Shown here: positions 8,042-15,957 of the stretch, piece by piece
Layout: each line of letters starts with the position of its first letter
How positions within the stretch are numbered: position 1 is the stretch's first letter
Source of the DNA: JABHHG01 sp964419445
GTDB lineage: Bacteria; Fidelibacterota; Marinisomatia; SCGC-AAA003-L08; D37C17
Direction of reading: 5' to 3'
Assembly (NCBI GenBank): GCA_964419445.1
Contig: CAYQPE010000040.1
Coordinates: 1 to 16,074 of the forward strand
DNA length: 16,074 bases
Position numbers and translations under genes: made by a program
The notes under the pieces: generated by a model
The model's database searches: none
What the model was told of the DNA's origin: nothing
The model's input: only the letters and a program-made list of their open reading frames with translations

Positions 8042-11019
8042 TATTTTGATGTTAGTTTAAATGTACCATCCCAATCTTTACCAGGAGAGTTTACTTTAAA
8101 ATCATCACAACGTTTTATATACACTTTACACGGTGTCGTAGGGCGACCGATATAATCTTCTTCTAATTCATCACATTTTTTAAATTCTGCAATAGCTTCA
8201 TCCCACTTTTGCTTTGAATATAATTCAATGGCCTTATCCCAAATTGGAAGTATTTTTTTATACACTTCTGGTTCTTTCCCTTTTTCGCTAATTAGCTCAT
8301 AGGTTCTTTCTGGCTCACTTCTTCCTTTTACTACGGCATAGTCTAACATTCTGTAGGTAAAACGATCTTTTGTTACTTCATAAATTTTACTACCAACTTG
8401 AGTTTCAATTCCATATTGTTTTGCCCCAGATTCAAGTCTGGCGGTGAGGTTTACAGTATCACCCATCATAGTATAATTCATTCGCATATCTGATCCCATA
8501 TTTCCAGTTACCAATGTACCACAATTCACACCAATTCTATGGCGCATATTGTGAACCACTTCTGGCCACTTATCACCTTCACTTTTCCATTTTTGTCTAA
8601 GTTCTTCTAATTTGTCATTCATTTGACAGCAAGTTAAGCAAGCCAAATATTCATGGTCTTCAGTGGGTACAGGTGCACCGTAAAAAGCAATTATTGCATC
8701 ACCAATGTATTTATCTAAAGTACCTTTATTCCCTAACAGAATATTGGTCATTTCATTTAAATATTCATTTAATAATTCAACTAATTGTACTGCCGTGAGT
8801 TTTTCTGAAAATGTTGAAAAACTCGCAATATCTGAGAAGAATGCCGTATTATATCCTTCTTCACCTCCTAAAGATGGTGCAGATTTAGACTCATACATTT
8901 GGTCAATAAGTTCTGGGGATATATAACTTCCAAAAGACGCTTTCAAAAAGGCTTTATCTTGGCCCTCTGTATAAAGTTTATAAGATAGATTTAATCCATA
9001 AGGCAAAACTATTGATAATGCGGGGAAAAGTACCGGAATCATTACAGAATCACCAATTCCGGGAATGTCTAATGGAAACTGATTTTCTGTGAAAAAATTT
9101 CCAATGGTCTTTAATATCCAGAAATAATCCCCTACAAATTCCCCAATTGAATATGAAAACCATACAACAAGTTCACCCAACATTATAGATAGTGCCACAA
9201 CAGGTTCAGGTTTAGTAACCAACACTAATGTAATTAATGTGAGTAGAGCTATAATCAAAATATGTTTTCCTGCATAGCGAGAATCATATTCCAATGTTCC
9301 TGTTGGCATTTGGATATAATTACCGTGTAACATCTGCTGAATAGCGTTGGCGTGAATTTCCACCCCTGGCATTAGATAATCTTTTCCACCATATGTCAAA
9401 TAAGGAATGGGTTTAATATCTTGCATTTCTGCAAGTGAAGTCCCAATGACAACAATTTTATCTTTGAATGGATTTTTATCTTTAAATAACATGTACAATG
9501 GACTCTCTGAATCTATATACATATCCATCCAATTGGTATCCTCTAAATACTCGTACATATCAAACATTGGGTCATAAGTTGATTCACCAATAATATAGTC
9601 TTTAGTATCTACAACATTTGATAATGGATATCGATTAAAAGTGTTGAATTCGCCGGAAACTGGTCCAAAATAATTTATAGGAAATGTATTACCAAAACCG
9701 TATGTTGGGATTTTTAATGGCCCCACATTTAATGTACGATTCTTCTTATCAAAATCTAATGGAGGATGTTCAATAATATCGTAAAAATTTAAAACAGATT
9801 CTATTCCTAAAGTATAATGAATTGTAGTATCGCCAGAAATTGGATAGAATACTCCGTATTGACGATAAAATCCATCTGCATCTGTATTAATATTTACCAG
9901 TCCAATAGGTTGATTATTTATATTTAATGCTTGCGTTGGAGGTAACAAATAATCTGGTGGAATACGGGTAGGTTCAATTTTTTGTGCAGAAGAAAGAATT
10001 ACTTTAGTCCCTTTAGATTTAGCATATTCTATAGCTTCAACTAGAATTTCATCACCATCATTAACCGAAAATCCTTCTATGTTTTGATTTTCAATATAAC
10101 TTTTTAAATTTTGAGTTTGATGATCAGGTTTATCAAACATTAAATCAATTACCACCACCTTTGCACCTGCGTCAGCAAGGTTTTTTACAGCACGTGCCCA
10201 AATGGTTCCCCGGCTATAAGGCATGGGCTCGTTAATGAGTCTAAATGATTCATCATCAATTTCTACAATTACAACATCTAATCCCTTATCCCATGTACCA
10301 TTTTGATTTATATCTTGACATTCGACATACTCTGTACATGCACCGTTATGGCAAATTTCGCCCATGCGATCACATTCACACGCATCTACAAAAGGTTCTC
10401 CTTCATTCCAAAATCCATTTCCTATATCTTCAAATTCTTCACCTGGATTCCAAACTCCATCTTCATTTTTATCTGTAAATGGTTCTGCATTATTCCAAAA
10501 ACCATCGTCATTTACATCTTCAAATGGTTCTGCATCATCCCATTTACCATTTTCATTATCATCACGAAATAACTCCTCTTCATCATAAATACCATTTCCA
10601 TTATCATCACGGAAAAGTTCACTATCACTCCACATTAAATTTTCGTCTAAATCAACGAAGGGTTCGCTTCCATCCCATTTACCATTCCCTTTATCAGTAA
10701 ACTCCTCACCAAAATCATATACCTTATTTAAACATTTTTCTTCTGACCAACAGCCAACACCTTCTCCAGAAATTTCATCAACACCTTCATCCCATTTTCC
10801 ATTGCCATTAATATCATCAAAATTTTCATTATTGGGCCACGCACTTTTGACATCAATTCCAGAAAGTGGTCCTCTTAACTTAAATTTGAGATCAATAAGT
10901 TTAAGCTCTAGTGATTCAAGTTGGCCACTAAAATGAAGGCCAAATACAATTACAACTGATGCAATCCCTATAAATATTGATGGTAGAAAACTTTTTAGTT
11001 TCTCAGTGAATTGGTCCAT
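8041..11019 (-). CDS. CHASE2-domain class III adenylate cyclase with EF-hand-like repeat insertion
   Basis: A 992-residue membrane protein predicted to make cAMP in the cytoplasm in response to a periplasmic signal. Order: TM helix (about 12-30); a split CHASE2 sensor, whose start LKFKLRGP (44-51) and continuation DVVIVEIDDESF (248-259) are separated by about 190 inserted residues; three more TM helices (about 586-602, 606-626, 658-677); and the catalytic domain (about 690-905). Metal ligands are D730 (FFSDI) and D774 (KYIGD), base-selecting residues K770 and T850, transition-state residues N857 and R861. Thr at 850 fits the class IIIb type. The C-terminus (918-992) has a TPR-like helix pair. 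The insertion holds about nine DxNxNGxWDxxE loops and seven Cys. A Shine-Dalgarno site overlaps the upstream stop. cGMP synthesis is less likely. Confidence 0.93.
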   Translation of the reverse strand: MDQFTEKLKSFLPSIFIGIASVVIVFGLHFSGQLESLELKLIDLKFKLRGPLSGIDVKSAWPNNENFDDINGNGKWDEGVDEISGEGVGCWSEEKCLNKVYDFGEEFTDKGNGKWDGSEPFVDLDENLMWSDSELFRDDNGNGIYDEEELFRDDNENGKWDDAEPFEDVNDDGFWNNAEPFTDKNEDGVWNPGEEFEDIGNGFWNEGEPFVDACECDRMGEICHNGACTEYVECQDINQNGTWDKGLDVVIVEIDDESFRLINEPMPYSRGTIWARAVKNLADAGAKVVVIDLMFDKPDHQTQNLKSYIENQNIEGFSVNDGDEILVEAIEYAKSKGTKVILSSAQKIEPTRIPPDYLLPPTQALNINNQPIGLVNINTDADGFYRQYGVFYPISGDTTIHYTLGIESVLNFYDIIEHPPLDFDKKNRTLNVGPLKIPTYGFGNTFPINYFGPVSGEFNTFNRYPLSNVVDTKDYIIGESTYDPMFDMYEYLEDTNWMDMYIDSESPLYMLFKDKNPFKDKIVVIGTSLAEMQDIKPIPYLTYGGKDYLMPGVEIHANAIQQMLHGNYIQMPTGTLEYDSRYAGKHILIIALLTLITLVLVTKPEPVVALSIMLGELVVWFSYSIGEFVGDYFWILKTIGNFFTENQFPLDIPGIGDSVMIPVLFPALSIVLPYGLNLSYKLYTEGQDKAFLKASFGSYISPELIDQMYESKSAPSLGGEEGYNTAFFSDIASFSTFSEKLTAVQLVELLNEYLNEMTNILLGNKGTLDKYIGDAIIAFYGAPVPTEDHEYLACLTCCQMNDKLEELRQKWKSEGDKWPEVVHNMRHRIGVNCGTLVTGNMGSDMRMNYTMMGDTVNLTARLESGAKQYGIETQVGSKIYEVTKDRFTYRMLDYAVVKGRSEPERTYELISEKGKEPEVYKKILPIWDKAIELYSKQKWDEAIAEFKKCDELEEDYIGRPTTPCKVYIKRCDDFKVNSPGKDWDGTFKLTSK
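10384..10695 (-). repeat. 15-residue EF-hand-like repeats inside the CHASE2 cyclase
   Basis: This stretch encodes residues 109-212 of the cyclase. Loops start at D109, D123, D138, D153, D168, D183 and D198, and the 15-residue (45-base) step is exact from 123 to 198. The consensus is D-x-N-x-N-G-x-W-D-x-x-E-P-F: Asp/Asn at positions 1, 3, 5 and 9, Gly at 6 and Glu at 12, matching the calcium ligands of an EF-hand or dockerin loop. Two outlying copies lie at residues 69 and 236. Calcium binding is inferred from this ligand pattern. Confidence 0.85.
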
Positions 11020-11023
11020 TTAT

Positions 11024-11028
11024 CTCCT
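11024..11028 (-). promoter_or_regulatory. Shine-Dalgarno site overlapping the upstream stop codon
   Basis: AGGAG lies 4 bases before the cyclase ATG, and its first two bases are the AG of the TAG stop of the upstream beta-barrel gene. Ribosomes ending the upstream gene would therefore sit on the cyclase initiation site, favouring coupled translation. It is one of the few clear Shine-Dalgarno sites in the window. Confidence 0.7.
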
Positions 11029-13813
11029 AAAGTGTATATAGTAATTTTGCTCTGAAAGACGTATTTAAATTAGTGTTAGATTCACTAATAGTTTTACGAT
11101 TTATTCCATAATACCAATTTAACTGAAATACATTAAAGGGTGAGTGTACTCCTGATAAAATTAAACCATTATCTGAAAATTCGGTGTTTCCTTCACCCAT
11201 AGTAATGTTCAAGGCTACACTCATATTTTTAGCAAATTGATGATTTTTTCGAATAAACTTAAAACTCCACCGTGTAATCTCTTGTTCATGTAAATACTCA
11301 GGATGTGCATCGGTTGCAATGCCAGAACTAAATGAAGATTTACTATATGAAATATTTGAATCCCAATTATCTGAATGACGAGAAAACATACTTAAACTCA
11401 TATTTTCTGACTGAGATTGTGGGGAATAATAATCTTCATCATAGTTCAATTTCTTGCCAAAAATGATATCCTCTTTATTTGATGTAAATAAGTTGAGACT
11501 GAGCTGATTTTCGCCAATAAAATTAAATGTATTGGTAATAGAAATATTTAATTGTTTGGTAAGGGTTTCTATGCGGTCGTCTGTAATTATCGTATCATTT
11601 TCTGAGAAGTTATCCTCATTTTCAATGATGATTTGATCAATTCTTTCTTTTTCACTTTTTCGATGATTAGAGTTAAACCCAAAATTGAATGTAGGTAATC
11701 CTGCACCTGGATAAAATCCCATATTCCCTTCATATTTTGTGGTAAATATTGAGTTTTCATCACTCTCTTCTATTCCATCTTCTTTTTTCGAATACTTCAC
11801 AGAGAGTATCATTCTATTTCCCATAGCCCTTACTCTATCAGAAAATTCCCTTAAACGTGTATTTGTTTGAATGTATGGATTAACTAAAGAATTAAATTCA
11901 GGGCCAATTTGTACATATTTATAGGCAAACTGATGTCCGGCATAATTCATTTTTGATTCAAAGTGATACACCATAGATGGCATATTGAAAATTTTGCTCA
12001 TTGTAGTAGCATCTTCAGAAATATTGAAGGGTATTAAGGGCACTTGATTTATTCCTAATTCAAATAAATCTGAGTAAGTTAAAAAGTCATCGGGAATTTC
12101 ATGAAGCCCCATAAATTTACCATCTAAAACTGAGTCAGCTGCAAGAGTATCTAATTCTTCAATGGTTGTTATTGACTCCCATATGTTCTGATTCAATAAA
12201 CTAAAAGTAAAACCCGTATTAATTTTTACTCTATTTTTATCAAAGCTAAATAGAACATCTGACCCCAAAATAAAATTATCTTTTGGCTTGTTTCCCTCCC
12301 AATGTTTTTCAAGAACGGACAGTTCATAAGTATCTGCAAATATTGAATTTAGGTTAGATTTTAAATTTTCATATACAATATAATTTGATGAATCCTTCTG
12401 GTAAAATAAATCTGATTCTTGATCACTCACATTTTCCCATAACTCAGTAGGAATTTCTATTTCTGCTCCGGGTAAATAATTATAAATAGATAGTGTATTA
12501 TCTTTTGCCTTAATTAAATCCAGGTTAAAGTAAAGTTTTTGAGGAATACCCATGCCCACCTTCAATGCATAAATATCACGCTTAAAGGTATAGTTATCTC
12601 TGGATAAGTAAATAACTCCATTTTCATCATTTTGAGGGAAAATATAATTAGAAACAAGCATAGAATTGTTTTTCACATTTCCCTGAATTTCATGGGCAAG
12701 TTCTCCTTTTATAAAGTTGAAATTAAAATATTTATACTTTATATCTGTACCAACCCCTCTAACTTTGTTTCCATTCATTGCATATTTATTTATCCTTGGG
12801 AAAAAATCTCCTAAATAGAATTTAATATTATCATTTTTAAAGGTAAATGAATATCGATTTCGGGTCTGCTTTTCACTATCATCTAACGATGTACTTAGTC
12901 CTGTAACTTTCACTCTTATCCAGTCTAAATCTGCTTCATACATTAAATTTAAATCGTTGATGGAATTTGAAAACCCATCAATATTAGTGGATGAGTAAGT
13001 AGACCAAATTTTCCCTCGCTGTTCCATCATTTGGGAAATCCAATTGGATTCTAGTGGATCAATTGTATTAAACTCCCATTGAATGGGATTATAAAATTGC
13101 CCCAAATTATTTTTCATTTCTATGCGGATTCTATGCCTACCTTTTTTTAATTGGGGATAGTATAAATTTATATGGGTAGGGCTCCGTTGTATTAAATGAG
13201 AAATATCAATTTCATCTACAAAAAGTTTTATACTTTGAGGATCAACATTGCTCATTGAGAAGTAAGAAAGAATTATATATACTTCATCTGAAGGTATAAT
13301 TGAGTTTGGCAATGGAGACATGATGAGTGCATTAGTCTCAAGACCACTTAGCTCACCAGGATTAATTGAAGGAGATGAGTTCTCACTTTTTTCTTCAAAT
13401 TCTATGGGTACTTCAACTAAAAATGGATTTGCGTAAGGGTTATTTTCGGGTAATGAAAGTAATCCTCCATCTGAAAATTCTGTAACTATAAAATATTGAA
13501 CATTAGACGCTTCTGTAAAATAGCCTGGAATCTGTCCTAGAAATTGGTTTCCACCTATATGCTCTAAATGAGACTCAATAAAATTAATTTGACCATCATT
13601 TTTGTACATTAAAAAAACATTATCTATAAGCCTTGTTTCTGGAGCATCAATATATGCCCTAATTTCTATTGCATTTCCAGGAAATGTAGATGAGACCGCT
13701 TCATGCTCAATTATTGCAGAAAATAAATTGCAAAGTGAAAAAACTAATATAATAAAAAATCGTGTAATTGAATCACTCCACGTAATCAATAATGAGTACT
13801 TTTTCTTCACCAA
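11027..13813 (-). CDS. exported Ig-like and probable outer-membrane beta-barrel protein
   Basis: A large protein of up to 928 residues that I do not recognise by name. A hydrophobic segment at residues 18-34 (FFIILVFSLCNLFSA) acts as signal peptide. Residues about 38-137 resemble a beta-sandwich with FLMYKNDGQINF, GQIPGYF, VQYFIVTEFSDGG and NPYANPF; residues about 160-253 are a second Ig-like domain (IKLFVDEIDIS, GRHRIRIEMKNNLG). From about 255 to the end are many short amphipathic, aromatic- and Asn/Ser-rich stretches alternating with polar turns, consistent with an outer-membrane beta-barrel. The 13813 start is TTG and would overlap the FecR gene by 41 bases. A TTG at 13789 or an ATT at 13768, the latter 7 bases after a GGAG, may be the true start. 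A surface or transport role is inferred from its place between FecR and the cyclase. Confidence 0.75.
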   Translation of the reverse strand: MVKKKYSLLITWSDSITRFFIILVFSLCNLFSAIIEHEAVSSTFPGNAIEIRAYIDAPETRLIDNVFLMYKNDGQINFIESHLEHIGGNQFLGQIPGYFTEASNVQYFIVTEFSDGGLLSLPENNPYANPFLVEVPIEFEEKSENSSPSINPGELSGLETNALIMSPLPNSIIPSDEVYIILSYFSMSNVDPQSIKLFVDEIDISHLIQRSPTHINLYYPQLKKGRHRIRIEMKNNLGQFYNPIQWEFNTIDPLESNWISQMMEQRGKIWSTYSSTNIDGFSNSINDLNLMYEADLDWIRVKVTGLSTSLDDSEKQTRNRYSFTFKNDNIKFYLGDFFPRINKYAMNGNKVRGVGTDIKYKYFNFNFIKGELAHEIQGNVKNNSMLVSNYIFPQNDENGVIYLSRDNYTFKRDIYALKVGMGIPQKLYFNLDLIKAKDNTLSIYNYLPGAEIEIPTELWENVSDQESDLFYQKDSSNYIVYENLKSNLNSIFADTYELSVLEKHWEGNKPKDNFILGSDVLFSFDKNRVKINTGFTFSLLNQNIWESITTIEELDTLAADSVLDGKFMGLHEIPDDFLTYSDLFELGINQVPLIPFNISEDATTMSKIFNMPSMVYHFESKMNYAGHQFAYKYVQIGPEFNSLVNPYIQTNTRLREFSDRVRAMGNRMILSVKYSKKEDGIEESDENSIFTTKYEGNMGFYPGAGLPTFNFGFNSNHRKSEKERIDQIIIENEDNFSENDTIITDDRIETLTKQLNISITNTFNFIGENQLSLNLFTSNKEDIIFGKKLNYDEDYYSPQSQSENMSLSMFSRHSDNWDSNISYSKSSFSSGIATDAHPEYLHEQEITRWSFKFIRKNHQFAKNMSVALNITMGEGNTEFSDNGLILSGVHSPFNVFQLNWYYGINRKTISESNTNLNTSFRAKLLYTL

Positions 13814-14540
13814 GACTATTAAGTAATTTGATTCTTAGTTGATGCTCTTGAGGTCCCAAATTTTGTACAGTTGATTGAACTTGTGCAGGAGGAATATTTA
13901 TTCCTGAATCAATTTCTTCTTCGGTTAATTCCCCCATTTCAGCTTCAAGATTCTCTAATGCTTGTAATTCCAATGGTAGAGTTGGTGCAATAGTAAGCTC
14001 CCCATCATAAGAAGATGATACCGTAAAATTTTCATCCAATACAATGGACGAACCCGTTTCTGAATTAGTAATTTCAACTTGCCCTTCTAATCCTAAAAAT
14101 AAATCAAATTCAGGTGTAGATTTCACCCAAAAGCGAGTACCCTTAACGGTTGCCACAGAATTTGGAGTAGATATTAAAAAGGATTCATTTTTTTGTGGAT
14201 TAACATCCAATTTCATTTTCCCAAATGCAATATTAATTTTTTTTGATATTTTTCTGTTTTTTACTGCACCTTGAATATAAACTTCTGAATTGCGATGTAC
14301 TTTTATTGCACTTCCATCATCTAAGTAAACAACTTTGGTAAATCCATCTTTTCCCGTCAGGATTAAATCTTGATTGAACAATGACTTACTGATAGTCAAT
14401 TGTGAAATTGAATCTTTAGTTGAAAACGGAGAATAGTTTACATTCCCCTTTTTCTTTAAGACTAAGGCTAAACTACTTCCACTTGTAAACACAAGTGAAC
14501 TCATCAGCATTATAATCAAAAACCTATAGTAAATCTTCAT
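13773..14540 (-). CDS. periplasmic FecR-domain protein
   Basis: A 255-residue exported protein. Signal peptide at about 1-26 (FLIIMLMSSLVFTSGSSLA). The FecR domain spans about 50-160, with the usual elements: DLILTGKDGFTKVVYLDDGS (58-77), the beta-rich IKVHRNSEVYIQG, and the signature ISTPNSVATVKGTRFWVK (123-140). The C-terminal part (about 185-255) is acidic and partly helical (LENLEAEMGELTEEEIDSG) and matches nothing I know. Unlike the classical FecR sigma regulator, it has no cytoplasmic anti-sigma region and no ECF sigma gene nearby, so it is more likely a structural or sensory periplasmic protein. In other bacteria such stand-alone FecR proteins are found near CHASE2 cyclases, as here. 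The start ATG overlaps the previous stop as ATGA. Confidence 0.88.
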   Translation of the reverse strand: MKIYYRFLIIMLMSSLVFTSGSSLALVLKKKGNVNYSPFSTKDSISQLTISKSLFNQDLILTGKDGFTKVVYLDDGSAIKVHRNSEVYIQGAVKNRKISKKINIAFGKMKLDVNPQKNESFLISTPNSVATVKGTRFWVKSTPEFDLFLGLEGQVEITNSETGSSIVLDENFTVSSSYDGELTIAPTLPLELQALENLEAEMGELTEEEIDSGINIPPAQVQSTVQNLGPQEHQLRIKLLNSLGEEKVLIIDYVE

Positions 14541-15751
14541 TCTACTTTCACAGATTTAACTTCAATACTTCCCTGGTTTACCTTCGACAAAATATCATAT
14601 AGATTTGATATTGTAGCTTGATTACCATCTACCTTGATTTCTGTAATTTCCTTTGTAAATGAACTTAACTCACCATTTGCATCGAAAAATGAACGATAAT
14701 TGTCGTCACCAATTAGATTTTTAATTGCATCCAAATGGGGTGATACCGTAGCCACATTTCCCTCAAATGCATGTATTTTAAATACAAATATATCACTAAA
14801 TAATTCTTCTCTTCCCACTGTGGTTTCATAAACTCTACGCAATTGCCACGCATAATATTTCCCTGGTTGCAAAGACTCTGCATCTAGTACAGGGTATTGA
14901 AAACTTGATAAATGAGAATCAATAGAGTAATATTGTTGAGTTTGATCATTTGGAAGATGTGAATTTGATTCCATAGCATCATTCAAATTGGAATGATTGT
15001 AAGGGTTATACTCACATAAACGAATAGAAAGATTGCAATTTTCTGTACTGCAATTATCACTTTGCCAAGTAAATACAGGATATTGTGTAAACTCAATGGT
15101 TTGAAGGGTATCTGTTAATTCACCCCCTGGTGTAAGTAATTCTATATACTGAGGTTCAAACACATCAATAGTACGGGATACTTGATCAATGATTTCCACA
15201 CCAGCCTCGTCAGATGAAAGCACTGCATCAAATATGTATGATCCGTTTGGTATTTTTCCTGATAACAATATTGAATTAATTATTGTCTGTACATCTTTGT
15301 CCGTTGATTCTGCACCAAGGGTATATTCAATTCGCTCAGATTCTGCACCGAAAATAGAATTTGTGCTAAAGTCCATGTCCGTATTTTTAAAATTGAGAGC
15401 ATTAATTATCTGAGAAAATTTGAATTTAGAATAAAGGAATTCTTCATACTCATTAAATCCCAATTGAGGAGAGTAAATAGAAATTGTAAATTGTAGATAT
15501 AAATTCAAATTTGACTGATTGTAGCAATTATCATCAGTTGATGAAATAGAGTAATCAAATAAAAGAACATCAGCAGCTCCAGTATTTACATTAATTGCAC
15601 CCAAATAAAATGCAACAATTTCATCATTAAAATAGGATTCTTGAATAGAAAAGGAATTGGTATTGCAATCATCCTGTGCAGTGGCAATAGATAAAAAGCA
15701 AAAAATAAAAAGAAGGTAAATAAAGTGCCTAATTCTTGAGGGAAAACGCAT
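14537..15751 (-). CDS. exported protein of unknown function, first gene of the block
   Basis: A 404-residue protein that I do not recognise. Basic N-terminus (MRFPSRIRH), a hydrophobic core and an ATA-Q cleavage site near residue 25 make a clear signal peptide. The mature part is beta-rich. Residues about 200-328 look like a fibronectin III-like fold: IELLTPGG, YPVFTWQSDNC (224-234), LSIRLCEY (241-248), then LQPGKYYAWQLRRVYETT (294-311) and ELFSDIFVFKI (316-326). Five Cys (29, 76, 234, 239, 246) could form disulfides in the periplasm. The C-terminus (340-404) is helical then beta, with no type IX secretion signal domain visible. It ends overlapping the FecR gene (ATGA), so the two are probably made together. 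The ATG start lies 6 bases after a promoter-like -10 element. Confidence 0.8.
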   Translation of the reverse strand: MRFPSRIRHFIYLLFIFCFLSIATAQDDCNTNSFSIQESYFNDEIVAFYLGAINVNTGAADVLLFDYSISSTDDNCYNQSNLNLYLQFTISIYSPQLGFNEYEEFLYSKFKFSQIINALNFKNTDMDFSTNSIFGAESERIEYTLGAESTDKDVQTIINSILLSGKIPNGSYIFDAVLSSDEAGVEIIDQVSRTIDVFEPQYIELLTPGGELTDTLQTIEFTQYPVFTWQSDNCSTENCNLSIRLCEYNPYNHSNLNDAMESNSHLPNDQTQQYYSIDSHLSSFQYPVLDAESLQPGKYYAWQLRRVYETTVGREELFSDIFVFKIHAFEGNVATVSPHLDAIKNLIGDDNYRSFFDANGELSSFTKEITEIKVDGNQATISNLYDILSKVNQGSIEVKSVKVE

Positions 15752-15756
15752 CTTTT

Positions 15757-15785
15757 AAAATAGACCTCAACGTAGGTGAATTCAA
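15757..15785 (-). promoter_or_regulatory. sigma70-like promoter candidate for the 15751-to-2627 gene block
   Basis: TTGAAT (15785-15780) and TATTTT (15762-15757) are separated by exactly 17 bases, matching 4 of 6 bases at -35 and 4 of 6 at -10. It lies in the 55 bases between the rRNA terminator and the first gene, where a promoter is expected. Only five bases separate the -10 element from the ATG, so transcription would start at or very near the start codon. A Bacteroidota-type reading (TTTG with a TATTTTA-like -7 element) is also possible in the same stretch. Confidence 0.5.
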
Positions 15786-15806
15786 ACATTAAAGTAGATA
15801 AAATGA

Positions 15807-15834
15807 AAAACCCCTGACTTTCGTCAGGGGTTTT
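15807..15834 (-). terminator. intrinsic terminator of the rRNA operon
   Basis: A perfect hairpin: ACCCCTGAC paired with GTCAGGGGT around a GAAA tetraloop, extended by A/T pairs to 12 bp, with a T-run at 15810-15806 read on the minus strand. It begins 8 bases after the end of 5S rRNA. Because A-tracts and T-tracts flank both sides, it could also work on the plus strand, though no plus-strand gene reaches it. Confidence 0.95.
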
Positions 15835-15842
15835 AAAAGTTA

Positions 15843-15957
15843 CCGGCAACGTCCTACTCTTCCACACTAGTCTCCCGTGCAGTACCATCGGCGCAATAAG
15901 GCTTAACTTCCGAGTTCGGGATGGAATCGGGTGTACCCCCTATGCCATTGTTACCGG
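15843..15957 (-). rRNA. rrf: 5S ribosomal RNA
   Basis: About 115 bases with the 5S consensus: the conserved CCCGAACTCGGAAGTTAAG in loop and helix III, and GATGGTACTGCACGGGAGAC in the beta domain. The ends pair perfectly over 8 bp as helix I (CCGGTAAC with GTTGCCGG, one T-G pair), which sets the boundaries to within a base or two. It is complete and followed at once by a terminator, so it is the last gene of the rRNA operon. Confidence 0.97.

Noticed and set aside
10245..10700. Several overlapping plus-strand open frames rich in His, Ser and Phe opposite the cyclase repeats
   Set aside because: They are antisense to the Asp/Asn/Trp repeat region; the repetitive codon use keeps stops out of the other strand. 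No start signals or family resemblance.
13773..14540. FecR as the sensor of an iron-uptake sigma-factor system
   Set aside because: No anti-sigma segment, ECF sigma factor or TonB-dependent receptor with plug is adjacent.
15586..15888. Minus-strand open frame running from the 5S rRNA into the first gene
   Set aside because: It crosses the 5S rRNA and the terminator and overlaps the signal-peptide end of the exported protein in another frame.
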